From Variovorax guangxiensis (GTDB lineage Bacteria; Pseudomonadota; Gammaproteobacteria; Burkholderiales; Burkholderiaceae_C), in NCBI RefSeq assembly GCF_003952165.1, contig NZ_RXFT01000009.1, positions 62,001 through 126,000 on the forward strand: a DNA stretch of 64,000 nucleotides, read 5' to 3'. A program made the position numbers and the translations under genes. Positions 33,611 to 43,000 of this stretch are shown here, piece after piece. The notes below the pieces were generated by a model that was not told where the DNA came from, did no database searches, and saw nothing but the letters and a program-made list of their open reading frames with translations. Numbering within the stretch: position 1 is the stretch's first letter; every line of letters starts with the position of its first letter.

Positions 33611-34357
33611 TCAGTGCGTCTCGCGGCGCAGCTGCTGCACGTCTTCATGCAGCGAGTGCGCCCATTCGCGCCGGTCGCGGCCGTGCGGGTCCTGCGGCTC
33701 GCCGAAGCGCACTATGGCCAGCAGCGGCGGCGCGCGCAGCGTGTTCCACAGCGAGACGACGAGGTTGTCGTCGTCGATATAGCGCGGCGCCTGGCTGGTC
33801 TCGCCGGTGGCGGCGTCGGCGAAGCGCAGCGCGGCGGGCAGCACCGGCGCGCCCGAGGAGATCGACGCCTGCAGCAGGTTCGCGTGGAAGGGCAGCAGGC
33901 CCCGGCCGTCGCTGGTCGTGCCTTCAGGGAACACGCCGATCAGGTCGCCGTTGCGCAGCGCGTCGGTCATGTGGTGCACCACGCGCAGCGCGTCGCGGCG
34001 GCGTTCGCGCTCGATGTAGAGCGTGCCCGAGCCGTTGGACAGCGTGCCGATCAGCGGCCAGCCCTTCACGTCCGACTTCGACACGAAGCGCACGTGCCGC
34101 GCGGCATGGATGGTCGTGATGTCCAGCCACGAAAGGTGATTGCAGATCAGCAGCACCGGCCCCGTGGGCGGCGGCGTGCCCTGCACCACCAGCGTGATGC
34201 CCATGAGCTCCAGCATGCGCCGCGACCACGCCTGCACGCGCGCGTTGCGCTCGGCCTGCGTGAGCTTCGGGAAGGTGAAGCGGATCGTCCACCAGCCCGA
34301 GGCCGCGTGCGCCACCGCGCGCGCCAGGCGCCAGCAGGCTTTCAGCGAATGAAGCAT
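33611..34357 (-). CDS. 1-acylglycerol-3-phosphate acyltransferase family protein (PlsC-like)
   Basis: 248 residues with the acyltransferase blocks NHLSWLD (catalytic His and Asp, about residues 72-78), the substrate-binding GTLYIERERR and FPEGTTSDG. An N-terminal hydrophobic/amphipathic stretch anchors it at the inner membrane. It transfers acyl groups to lysophosphatidate or a related lysolipid. It lies 17 bases after pyrC', so is transcribed with the pyrimidine genes. A second, housekeeping plsC may exist elsewhere. Confidence 0.88.
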   Translation of the reverse strand: MLHSLKACWRLARAVAHAASGWWTIRFTFPKLTQAERNARVQAWSRRMLELMGITLVVQGTPPPTGPVLLICNHLSWLDITTIHAARHVRFVSKSDVKGWPLIGTLSNGSGTLYIERERRRDALRVVHHMTDALRNGDLIGVFPEGTTSDGRGLLPFHANLLQASISSGAPVLPAALRFADAATGETSQAPRYIDDDNLVVSLWNTLRAPPLLAIVRFGEPQDPHGRDRREWAHSLHEDVQQLRRETH

Positions 34358-34374
34358 CGGCGCCCGGGCCCCTC

Positions 34375-35661
34375 TCAACCGTGGACGATGCGGCCGGCCA
34401 CCAGCGTGTGGCGCGCGCGGCCCTGCAGCGGGTAGCCGGCAAAGGGCGTGTGCTTGCCCTGGCTCCTGAGCGCGCCGGGCTCCACCTGCCATTCGAGCGC
34501 GGGATCGGCGATGCACAGGTCGGCCACGCCGCCTTGCTGCAGGCGGCCGATGCCGGCGCCCGCGTCGGTGGCGCCCAGCAGGCGCGCGGGCGCAGCGGTG
34601 ACGACCTCGATGGCGCGCGCGATGCCCGCGCCGCTGCGCTCGCCCCAGCGCAGCGCCAGCGGCAGCAGCAGCTCGAGCCCGGTGGCGCCCGCCTCGCTCT
34701 CGGCGAAGGGCAACGTCTTGGCGTCGGCCTCCACCGGCGTGTGGTCGGACACCAGCGCGTCGATGGTGCCGTCGGCCAGCGCGGCCGAGAGCGCGTCGCG
34801 GTCGCCCTGCTGGCGCAGCGGCGGGTTCAGGCGGGCGCGGCTGTCGAAGTAGCCGATGTCGGTGTCGGCCAGGTGCAGCGAGTTGATGCTGACGTCGCAG
34901 GTGATCGGCAGCCCCTGCGCCTTGGCCTGGCGCACCAGTTCCACGCCGCGGGCGCTGGAGATGCGGCACAGGTGCACGCGTGCGCCGGTTGCTTTCATCA
35001 GCTCGACGATGGTGAAGATGGCGATGGTCTCGGCCGACACAGGCACGCCCGCCAGGCCCAGCCGCGTGGCCAGCGGGCCGCTGGCGGCGACGCCCTTGCC
35101 GAGGTCGCGGTCCTGCGGGCGCAGCCACACGGTGTAGCCGAAGGTGCTGGCGTAGGAGAGCGCGCGCTGCAGCACCTGCGTGTCGCCCAGCGACACGTCG
35201 GCCTGGCCGAAGCCGATGCAGCCGGCCTCGGTGAGCTCGGCCATCTCGGTCAGCACGCCGCCGGCCAGGCCGCGCGTGAGCGCCCCCAGCGGGAACAGGC
35301 GCGCGGCCTGCAGCTTCTCGGCGCGGAACTTGAGCATCTCGACCAGGCCGGGCTCGTCGAGCACCGGGTCGGTGTCGGGCGGGCACACGAGGCTGGTCAC
35401 GCCGCCCGCGATGGCCGCGGCCATTTCGCTTTCGAGCATGCCTTCATGCTCATAGCCGGGCTCGCGCAGCCGCGCGGCGAGGTCGACGAGGCCCGGCGCG
35501 ACGATGCAGCCCGTGGCGTCGATGGTGCGTTCGGCCTTGAAGCCTGCCGGAATGCTGCCGCCGATGCCGGCGATCTTTCCGTCGGCGATGGCGATGTCGG
35601 CCTGCTTGTCGATGCCCGACGCGGGGTCGACGACGCGGCCGTTGGCGATGTGGATGTTCAT
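34375..35661 (-). CDS. Dihydroorotase-like protein PyrC', catalytically inactive
   Basis: 428 residues with full dihydroorotase/amidohydrolase length, but the metal-binding motif is lost. Where active enzymes read DxHVHxREPG, this has D60-L-A62-A-R64-L-R-E-P-G. Later ligands are also altered (HLCRISS for HxxHVS), while SDHTP is kept. In Pseudomonas such PyrC' chains assemble with PyrB and are needed for aspartate transcarbamoylase activity without acting as dihydroorotase. The gene follows pyrB directly here, which fits that structural role. An active pyrC should lie elsewhere in the genome. Confidence 0.9.
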   Translation of the reverse strand: MNIHIANGRVVDPASGIDKQADIAIADGKIAGIGGSIPAGFKAERTIDATGCIVAPGLVDLAARLREPGYEHEGMLESEMAAAIAGGVTSLVCPPDTDPVLDEPGLVEMLKFRAEKLQAARLFPLGALTRGLAGGVLTEMAELTEAGCIGFGQADVSLGDTQVLQRALSYASTFGYTVWLRPQDRDLGKGVAASGPLATRLGLAGVPVSAETIAIFTIVELMKATGARVHLCRISSARGVELVRQAKAQGLPITCDVSINSLHLADTDIGYFDSRARLNPPLRQQGDRDALSAALADGTIDALVSDHTPVEADAKTLPFAESEAGATGLELLLPLALRWGERSGAGIARAIEVVTAAPARLLGATDAGAGIGRLQQGGVADLCIADPALEWQVEPGALRSQGKHTPFAGYPLQGRARHTLVAGRIVHG

Positions 35662-35696
35662 GCGTCTGTACTTCCAGTGACAGTCATGGCCTTTTC

Positions 35697-35800
35697 GGGA
35701 AACACCGTGGAACCGGCTTCGCCGGGCCACTGGTGTTGCCCCCGGCAGGGGGTTGGCGAAGCGACACGAAGTGCGCGAAGACTGGGGGCGAGCAACATTT
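35697..35800 (-). repeat. 3'-end hairpin repeat, copy C (after pyrB)
   Basis: A full-length member of the family. It starts at the base after the pyrB stop (35801) and reads in the gene's direction, beginning AATGTTGCTCGCCCCC. It separates pyrB from pyrC' within the operon. Confidence 0.85.
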
Positions 35801-36763
35801 CTATGCTTCGTTACCTGCGACGATGCTCATTACCGCCATCCGGACCGCGATACCGAAAGTGACCTGCGGAAGGATCACGCTCTGCTTGCCGTCGACCACG
35901 GCGGAGTCGATCTCCACGCCGCGGTTGATGGGGCCCGGGTGCATCACGATGGCGTCGGGCTTGGCCAGCTGCAGCTTTTCCTGCGTGAGGCCGAAGGTCT
36001 TGAAGAACTCCTGCGACGAGGGCAGCAGCGCGCCGCTCATGCGTTCGTTCTGCAGGCGCAGCATGATGACCACGTCGCAGTCCTTGATGCCCTCTTCGAG
36101 CGTGTGGCACACGCGCACGCCCATGCCGGCCATGTCGCCGGGCACCAGCGTCTTGGGGCCGACCACGCGCACTTCGGCGCAGCCCAGCGTGGTGAGCGCG
36201 TGGATGTCGGAGCGCGCCACGCGCGAATGCAGCACGTCGCCGACGATGGCGACCGTGAGGTTCGAGAAGTCTTTCTTGTAGTGACGGATCGTGTACATGT
36301 CGAGCAGCCCCTGCGTCGGGTGCGCGTGGCGGCCGTCGCCGGCATTCACCACGTGCACGTGCGGCGCGACGTGCTGCGCGATCAGGTAGGGCGCGCCCGA
36401 CTCGCTGTGGCGCACCACGAACAGGTCGGCGGCCATGGCGCTCAGGTTGGCGATGGTGTCCAGCAGCGACTCGCCCTTGGTGGCCGAGGAGCGCGCGATG
36501 TCGAGGTTGATGACGTCGGCGGAGAGGCGCTTGGCCGCGATCTCGAAGGTGGTGCGCGTGCGGGTGCTGTTCTCGAAGAACAGGTTGAACACGCTCTTGC
36601 CGCGCAAGAGCGGCACCTTCTTCACCTCGCGGTCGCTCACGCTCGTGAAGTTGGCGGCCGTGTCGAGGATGTGCGTGACGATGTCCTTGGGCAGGCCCTC
36701 GATCGACAGCAGGTGGATCAGCTCGCCGTTCTTGTTGAGCTGGGGATTTCGCTTGTAGAGCAT
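35801..36763 (-). CDS. pyrB: Aspartate carbamoyltransferase catalytic subunit
   Basis: 320 residues. FFENSTRTRTTFE (carbamoyl-phosphate loop), HPTQGLLD and MHPGPINRGVEID are the diagnostic motifs. It makes carbamoyl-aspartate in pyrimidine synthesis. The gene begins at the base after the pyrR stop and is followed by pyrC', giving the pyrR-pyrB-pyrC' order usual in beta- and gamma-proteobacteria with the dodecameric enzyme type. Confidence 0.97.
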   Translation of the reverse strand: MLYKRNPQLNKNGELIHLLSIEGLPKDIVTHILDTAANFTSVSDREVKKVPLLRGKSVFNLFFENSTRTRTTFEIAAKRLSADVINLDIARSSATKGESLLDTIANLSAMAADLFVVRHSESGAPYLIAQHVAPHVHVVNAGDGRHAHPTQGLLDMYTIRHYKKDFSNLTVAIVGDVLHSRVARSDIHALTTLGCAEVRVVGPKTLVPGDMAGMGVRVCHTLEEGIKDCDVVIMLRLQNERMSGALLPSSQEFFKTFGLTQEKLQLAKPDAIVMHPGPINRGVEIDSAVVDGKQSVILPQVTFGIAVRMAVMSIVAGNEA

Positions 36764-37264
36764 TTACTTGTTCTCCTCCACCTTGAGGCTGAAGGCACCG
36801 TCGTTGGCGCGTGCGAGGGCGAGCAGTTGCGTGTCGGGCAGCGCCAGCGTCGTGGCGGCGAAGTCGGCGGCCACGGGCAGCTCGCGGCCGCCGCGATCCA
36901 CCAGCACCGCGAGGCGCACGCTGGCCGGACGGCCGAAGTCGAACAGCTCGTTGAGCACCGCGCGGATGGTGCGGCCGGTGTAGAGCACGTCGTCGAGCAG
37001 CAGCACGTCGGCGCCGTTCACGTCGAAGGGCAGCGCGGTCTGCACGCTGGCCGAGAGGCCGCGGCGCGAGAAGTCGTCGCGATGCATCGCCGACGAAATG
37101 ATGCCGGGCGCGCCGGGCAGGCCCAGGTCCTTCTGCAGCCGCTCGACCAGCCAGGCGCCGCCGGAGGTGATGCCGACCAGCTTCGTTTCGGGGCGCATCA
37201 GCGGCTTCACGCCGGCCAGCAGGTCGAGATACAACGCCTCGGCGTCAGGAACGACAGAACTCAC
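36764..37264 (-). CDS. pyrR: PyrR bifunctional regulator / uracil phosphoribosyltransferase
   Basis: 166 residues from a GTG preceded by GGAG eight bases upstream. VLLLDDVLYTGRTIRA at about 96-111 is the PRPP-binding motif. PyrR family proteins sense UMP; many also bind pyr mRNA or act as uracil phosphoribosyltransferase. It is the first gene of the pyr group and abuts pyrB, so it may regulate the downstream genes, but no attenuator structure was found in the leader because the ruvX gene and a repeat precede it directly. Confidence 0.93.
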   Translation of the reverse strand: MSSVVPDAEALYLDLLAGVKPLMRPETKLVGITSGGAWLVERLQKDLGLPGAPGIISSAMHRDDFSRRGLSASVQTALPFDVNGADVLLLDDVLYTGRTIRAVLNELFDFGRPASVRLAVLVDRGGRELPVAADFAATTLALPDTQLLALARANDGAFSLKVEENK

Positions 37265-37304
37265 GATGATTGCTCCACGGCAAGGCAAGGGAGACGGAAA
37301 GTTC

Positions 37305-37403
37305 GGGGAACACCGTGGAACCGGCTTTGCCGGGCCACCGGTGTCGCCCCCGGCGAGGGGGTTGGCGAAGCGACACGAAGTGCGCGAAGCCTGGGGGAGA
37401 GCC
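37305..37403 (-). repeat. 3'-end hairpin repeat, copy D (after ruvX)
   Basis: A full-length family member between ruvX and pyrR, starting at the base after the ruvX stop and reading in its direction. It has all three dyads, with CACTTCGTG and the CCCGGCAAAGCCGG stem perfect. Confidence 0.85.
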
Positions 37404-37862
37404 TCATTCCTGGAGACTCCTCAGAAATTGCTCCAGGATGATGCAGGCCGATGCCGCGTCGGCATCGCGGGCGCCTGACGACAGGGCCTCGGTGGTGCTG
37501 TAGCGCTCGTCGACCTCGAACACCTGGAGATTGAAACGGCCGCGCAGTTGGCGCGCGAACTTCTGCGCGCGGCGGGTGTTCTCGTGCGCGGCGCCGTCGG
37601 GGTGCCAGGGCACGCCGATCACCAGCGCGTCGGGCTGCCATTCCTTGATGCGCGCCTCGACCTGCGCGAAGCGCGCGTCGCCCTCGGCCTTGATGGTCGG
37701 CTGGGGCGTGGCGGTGCGCAGCAGCCGGTTGCCGCTGGCCACGCCCGTGCGCTTCAGGCCGAAATCGAAGGCCAGGAAGCTCTGGAAATGGGCGGGAACG
37801 GGAACAGGAACGGAAGAAGAAGCAGTGGGAGCGGGGGCGTCCGGCATGGCGGCTGCGCTCAT
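37404..37862 (-). CDS. ruvX: Holliday-junction resolvase-like protein RuvX (YqgF)
   Basis: 152 residues. FLAFDFGLKRTGVASGN near residue 29 is the RNase-H-like metal-binding strand, VIGVPWHPDG and FEVDERYSTTEA are family motifs, and the last Asp (ARDADAASACIILEQFL) completes the acidic site. The family processes pre-16S rRNA 5' ends and may act on recombination intermediates. The ATG overlaps the yqgE stop by four bases (ATGA). The Pro/Ala-rich N-terminal 25 residues are an extension. Confidence 0.95.
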   Translation of the reverse strand: MSAAAMPDAPAPTASSSVPVPVPAHFQSFLAFDFGLKRTGVASGNRLLRTATPQPTIKAEGDARFAQVEARIKEWQPDALVIGVPWHPDGAAHENTRRAQKFARQLRGRFNLQVFEVDERYSTTEALSSGARDADAASACIILEQFLRSLQE

Positions 37863-38437
37863 GCGTGTCCGGCGTCGGGAGAGAGCTTCCAGGCCTCCAG
37901 GCCCAGCAGCATCAGCGCCTTGTCGTAGCGCTGCTCGATCGGGGTGTCGAAGATCACGGCCGGGTCGGCGCCCACGGTGAGCCAGCTGTTCTCGGCCAGC
38001 TCGGATTCGAGCTGCCCTTCGCCCCAGGCCGCATAGCCCAGGGAAACCAGCACCTTGCGCGGGCCCGCGCCGGTGGCCAGGGCCTCCAGCACATCCTTGG
38101 AAGTGGTCATCTCGAGCCCGCCGGGGATGGTCATGGTCGAGGCGTAGACGGATTCCTCGGGCTTCTCGGCCTGGGCGAAGACCGGCTCGTGCAGCACGAA
38201 GCCGCGCTCGGTCTGCACCGGGCCGCCCTGGAATACGGGGGCGTCGCCCAGCTCCGGGCGGGCCAGGTGCAGCTCGATCTTCTCGAACAGCACCTTGAGG
38301 TTGATGTCGCTGGGCTTGTTGATCACCAGGCCGAGCGCGCCGCGCTCGCTGTGTTCGCAGAGGTAAACGACGCTGCGGTTGAAAGTTTTGTCTTCCATCC
38401 CGGGCATCGCTATCAAAAAGTGATGCGTGAGGTTCAT
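37859..38437 (-). CDS. yqgE: YqgE/AlgH family protein
   Basis: 192 residues from the ATG at 38437, chosen because MNLTHHFLIAMPGMEDKTFNRSVVYLCEH aligns exactly with the start of E. coli YqgE; an ATG 21 bases further out would put two start codons back to back with phrB. GLVINKP and VFQGGPVQTERGFVLHEP are family blocks. The function is not settled; in Pseudomonas AlgH it was linked to alginate control. It is co-translated with ruvX, an arrangement common in proteobacteria. Confidence 0.93.
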   Translation of the reverse strand: MNLTHHFLIAMPGMEDKTFNRSVVYLCEHSERGALGLVINKPSDINLKVLFEKIELHLARPELGDAPVFQGGPVQTERGFVLHEPVFAQAEKPEESVYASTMTIPGGLEMTTSKDVLEALATGAGPRKVLVSLGYAAWGEGQLESELAENSWLTVGADPAVIFDTPIEQRYDKALMLLGLEAWKLSPDAGHA

Positions 38438-38458
38438 CGGGGCAGAATCGGCGGCCAT

Positions 38459-39958
38459 ATGCCTCCGATTTTACTGGCCGTCGACAAGACCTATCCCAAA
38501 GGGCTCATGTGGTTCCGCCGCGACCTCCGTGTGGACGACAACGCCGCCCTCTACCGGGCGCTGCGGGCCTGCCGTCAGGTGCTGTGCGTCTTCGTGTTCG
38601 ACAAGGCGATCCTGGACGCCCTTCCCACGGCCGACCGCCGGGTCGAATTCATCCGCGAATCGCTGGTGGAGCTCGAGGCCGAATTGCGCGCGCTGGGCGG
38701 CGGGCTGATCGTGCGGCACGCGGTGGCGGCGCAGGAGATCCCGGCACTGGCCCGCGAGCTGGAGGTGCAGGCGGTCTTCGCCAACCGCGACGACGAGCCC
38801 GACGCGCTGGAGCGCGACGCCAAGGTCTTCGGCGCGCTGGCCAATGCCGGCGTGACCTTCCACACCTACAAGGACTCGACCGTCTTCGACCGCGACGAGG
38901 TCATGACCAAGACCGGCCAGCCCTACACGGTGTTCACGCCCTACAAGCGGGCCTGGCTGGCGAAGCTCGATTCCTTCTTCCTGAAGCCGTACCCGGTGCG
39001 CAGCCACGCCGACGCGCTGGCGCCCTCGCCGCAGGCCTACGGCGAGCCGGTGCCCGCGCTGCGCGAGATCGGCTTCGAGAAGACCAACCTGTCGACGCTG
39101 GAGATTCCCACCGGCACCCGAGGCGCCGGCCAGCTCTTCGAGGACTTCTTCGAGCGCATCGACCGCTACGACGAGGCGCGCAACTTCCCCGCCGTGCGCG
39201 GGCCCAGCTACATGGGCGTGCACCTGCGCTTCGGCACGGTGTCGATCCGGCAGCTGGCGAGCCTGTCGCACCAGCTCTCGCTGCAGGGCAACACGGGCGC
39301 AGCGACCTGGCTGAGCGAGCTGATCTGGCGGGAGTTCTATTTCCAGATCCTCGCGCACTTCCCGCACGTGCACAAAGGCGGCGAGTCGAAGAGCTTCCGC
39401 CCCGAGTACGACAAGATCCAGTGGCACCACGGCAAGCACGCCGACCAGCTCTTCGACGCCTGGTGCAACGGCCGCACCGGCTACCCGCTGGTGGACGCGG
39501 CCATGCTGCAGATCAACCAGAGCGGCTACATGCACAACCGCCTGCGCATGGTGGCGGCGAGCTTCCTGTGCAAGGACCTGGGGCTGGACTGGCGCCGCGG
39601 CGAGGCCTACTTCGCGCTGCACCTCAACGACTTCGAGCTGGCCTCGAACAACGGCGGCTGGCAGTGGGCCAGCTCCAGCGGCTGCGACGCCCAGCCCTAC
39701 TTCCGCATCTTCAACCCGGTCACGCAGAGCGAGCGCTTCGACCCCGAGGGCAAGTTCATCCGCCGCTACCTGCCGCAGCTGGCGGGGCTGTCGAACACGG
39801 CGATCCATGCGCCGTGGCTGGCCTCGCCGGTGGAGCTGGAGGCCGCCGGCATCAAGCTCGGCGAGACCTACCCGAAGCCGGTGGTCGACCACGCCGAGGC
39901 GCGCGAGAAGACGCTGCAGCGCTACGGGGTGGCGCGGGCGAAGGCGCTGCAGAAGTAG
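38459..39958 (+). CDS. phrB: Deoxyribodipyrimidine (CPD) photolyase
   Basis: 499 residues. The N-terminal antenna domain has WFRRDLRVDDNAAL. The FAD domain includes WLSELIWREFYFQIL, RTGYPLVDAAM, MHNRLRM and the tail NNGGWQWASSSGCDAQPYFRIFNP, all class I CPD-photolyase signatures. It repairs UV-induced cyclobutane dimers with blue light and FADH. The ATG at 38459 is used; ATG 38507 (AAAGGG just before it) would remove 16 residues and is also credible. It is divergent from yqgE. Confidence 0.96.
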   Translation: MPPILLAVDKTYPKGLMWFRRDLRVDDNAALYRALRACRQVLCVFVFDKAILDALPTADRRVEFIRESLVELEAELRALGGGLIVRHAVAAQEIPALARELEVQAVFANRDDEPDALERDAKVFGALANAGVTFHTYKDSTVFDRDEVMTKTGQPYTVFTPYKRAWLAKLDSFFLKPYPVRSHADALAPSPQAYGEPVPALREIGFEKTNLSTLEIPTGTRGAGQLFEDFFERIDRYDEARNFPAVRGPSYMGVHLRFGTVSIRQLASLSHQLSLQGNTGAATWLSELIWREFYFQILAHFPHVHKGGESKSFRPEYDKIQWHHGKHADQLFDAWCNGRTGYPLVDAAMLQINQSGYMHNRLRMVAASFLCKDLGLDWRRGEAYFALHLNDFELASNNGGWQWASSSGCDAQPYFRIFNPVTQSERFDPEGKFIRRYLPQLAGLSNTAIHAPWLASPVELEAAGIKLGETYPKPVVDHAEAREKTLQRYGVARAKALQK

Positions 39959-39976
39959 AAGTAGAAAGAACCGGAA

Positions 39977-40010
39977 AAAGAAAAGGGCCTTCGAGAAGGC
40001 CCTTTTCTTT
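39977..40010. terminator. Bidirectional terminator between phrB and chpA
   Basis: A perfect 16-base stem with a two-base loop: AAAGAAAAGGGCCTTC, GA, then its exact complement ending in CTTTTCTTT. It lies between two convergent genes and has A/T runs on both flanks. Confidence 0.92.
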
Positions 40011-40026
40011 GATGGAGCGCGGCGCG

Positions 40027-43000
40027 TCAGGCGGCAGCCGCCAGCGCCGGCTCGCTCGTGTACGCCCGCACCAGGCGCAGCAGCTCCTCTTCCGAGTACG
40101 GCTTGCCGAGGTAGTGGTTCACGCCCAGCGTGCGCGCGTAGTCGCGGTGCTTCTCGGCGATGCGCGAGGTGATCATGATGATCGGCAGCTCGGCCAGGGC
40201 CGCGTCGGCGCGGATGTTGCGGGCCAGGTCGAAGCCGTCCATGCGCGGCATCTCGATGTCCGACAGCACCACCGCCGGGCGTTCCTGCTGAAGCCGTTCG
40301 AGCGCCTGCAGGCCGTCGGCCGCGAGGGACACGCGATAGCCTTCGCGCTGCAGCAGGCGCTGCGTGACGCGGCGCACGGTGATGGAGTCGTCCACCACCA
40401 GCACCAGCGGGATCTGCGGCACCACCGGCGCCAGCGCCTGCGACGGCTCCTGCGGTGCGCCGTGCTCGACCGCAGCGGTCGCGGCCTGCGCCGCCGAGGT
40501 TGCCGCGATCGCGGCTGCGGCCTGGCGCTCGCGCGCCTGCTCGCCATGCACCGCGGCCAGCGCCACCGGGTTGTAGATCAGCGCCACCGCGCCCGAGGCC
40601 AGCACCGAGATACCGGCCAGGCCAGGCAGCCGCGCCAGCTGCGGGCCGAGGTTCTTCACCACGACTTCCTGGTTGCCCAGCACTTCGTCCACGTGCAGGG
40701 CGACGCGCTGCGCCGCGCTTCGCACGACCACGATGGTGTTGTTCTTGGCCAGGCCGTGCTCGCTGCGGGTGGACGCCTGCAGCAGCGCGCCGGTCCAGTA
40801 GAACGGCACATGCTCGCTGCCGAAGGGATGGCTGTTGTTCAGGTAGGCGGCCTCGAGGTCGGCCGAGCCCACGCGCTGCACCAGTTCCACCAGGTTCGAC
40901 GGCACGCCGATGGACACCTCGCCCGCGCGCAGCATCACCACGTGCGTCACGGCGGTGGTCAGCGGCAGCACCAGCTTGAAGGTGGTGCCCTGGCCCTGGG
41001 TGCTGTGCGTCTCGATGCGGCCGCCGAGCGCCGCGATCTGCGCGCGCACCACGTCCATGCCGATGCCGCGGCCGGCGAGTTCGGAAACCTGCCCCGCCGT
41101 CGAGAAACCGGGCTTGAAGATCAGCTCGGTGGCCTCTTCGGCCGTGAGTTCCTGGTCGGCACCCAGCAGGCCCAGCGTGCGGGCACGCTCGGCGATGCGC
41201 TTGTGGTCGAGGCCGGCGCCGTCGTCGCGGAAGCTCACCGACACGTCGTTGCCTTCGTGGTGCAGGTCGATGACGATCAGGCCGCTGGCGTCCTTGCCGG
41301 CCTTCTCGCGCACGGCCGAATCCTCGATGCCGTGGGCCACGCAGTTGCGCAGCAGGTGCTCGAAGGCGGGCGTCATCCGGTCGAGCACGCCGCGGTCCAT
41401 TTCGATGGAACCGCCGACGATGTCCAGGCGCACCTGCTTGCCGGTGTCCTTCGAGGCCTGGCGCACCACGCGGTAGAGGCGGTCGGAGATGCCTTCGAAC
41501 TCCACCATTCGCGTGCGCAGCAGGCCGCGCTGCAGTTCGCGCGTCTGGCGCGCCTGCACGCTGAGGTCGTCTTCCGTCGCCTGCACCGTCTTCTGCAGGG
41601 TGCGCTGCACGGTGGCCACGTCGTTCACCGACTCGGCCATCATGCGCGTGAGCTCCTGCACGCGGGTGAATCGGTCGAACTCCAGCGGGTCGAAGCTCTG
41701 CTGCGAGTCCTTGGCCTGCGCGAGGCGCGACTGCATCTGGCTTTCGGCCTGCACTTCGATGTCGCGCAGCTGCTGGCGCAGGCGGTCCAGGTTGCCCGTG
41801 AGGTCGGACAGCGAGCCGCGCAGCTGGCCGAGTTCGGCCTCCAGGCGCGAACGCGTGATGATGACCTCGCCGGTCTGCGCGACCAGGCGGTCGAGCAGCT
41901 GGGTGCGGATGCGCACCGCCTGGCCGGTCGCGGCACGCAGCGGTGCCACCAGGGCGGCCGGCGCGGGGCGCGGCTGCAGCGTGGCGGGGGCGTCGGCCGC
42001 TGCCGCTTCGGGAGCCGCAGCGGCTTCGGCGGCGGGCTGGTCGTCCAGGCTCGCCACGGAGGCGGCGGTCTCGTCGTTCGCCGGCACGCCGGCTTCGGGC
42101 GCCTGGGATGCGACGGTGACGGGCGCCGCCGAGGTGGCCGCGGCCACGATCTGGGCCAGCTCGACCTGCGTGGCGTCGTCGGCCGCGCGCAGCGCGTCGA
42201 AGGTGGCCTGCAGGGTGTCGAGACGCATCAGCAGCTTCTCGATGTCGGCCCGCTCGGCGCCCTGGGAACCCAGGACCTCGATCTCGGACTCCATGCGGTG
42301 CGCGCGCTCGCCCAGGCGCATGGCGCCGGCCAGCCGCGCGCTGCCCTTGAGCGTGTGCAGCGTGCGCAGCACCGAGGCACGCGGCGCGCTGTCGTCGGGG
42401 TGGTGCGCCCACTGGCGCAGCGCTTCGCCGAGCTGGGGCAGCAGTTCGGCCGCCTCTTCCTCGAAGATGGGGAACAGGTCGACGTCGACCGCGTCGGCCA
42501 GGTCGATGGCGTCTTCGGAATCGTCCAGCGCCACGTCGGCGACCGGCTCGCTGACCACCACCTGCGGCAGCGGACGGGCTTCGGCGCGCATGGCCACCTC
42601 GGTGGGCATCGGCGAGTTGGCGATGTCGCGCAGCGCCTGCAGCGTGCCTTCCGCCGGATCGCGCAGCAGGCCGACGGCGAACTGGTGCAGCAGGCGGCGC
42701 AGTTCGTCGGCCGCGGCCACCAGCACCGTGCCCTGCTCGCGCGTGCCGCTGCCCTGCATCTGCAGGTGCTGCAGCGCGGCCTCGAACAGGCGGGCCATGC
42801 CCGACAGGCTGTGGAAGCCGACGGTGGCCGAGCTGCCGGCCAGCGAATGGGCCAGCGCGATGGTCGAGTCGGGCATGCGCTCATGCGACTCGAGCGCCCA
42901 CTCGCCGACATCGGTGGCGAGCTGGCGGGACCATTCGTCGGCCTCGTTGAGGTAGACGTTGTAGAGCTGGATGCCGATGCGCAGCGGGCCGATGACCTTG

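Noticed and set aside
36764..37300. A pyr attenuator leader before pyrR
   Set aside because: The gap to ruvX is short and is occupied by the dispersed 3'-end repeat; no anti-terminator/terminator pair could be drawn.
38437..38461. Back-to-back start codons of yqgE and phrB at CATATG
   Set aside because: YqgE aligns with its relatives from the ATG at 38437, so the outer ATG is probably not used; the shared CATATG is likely chance.
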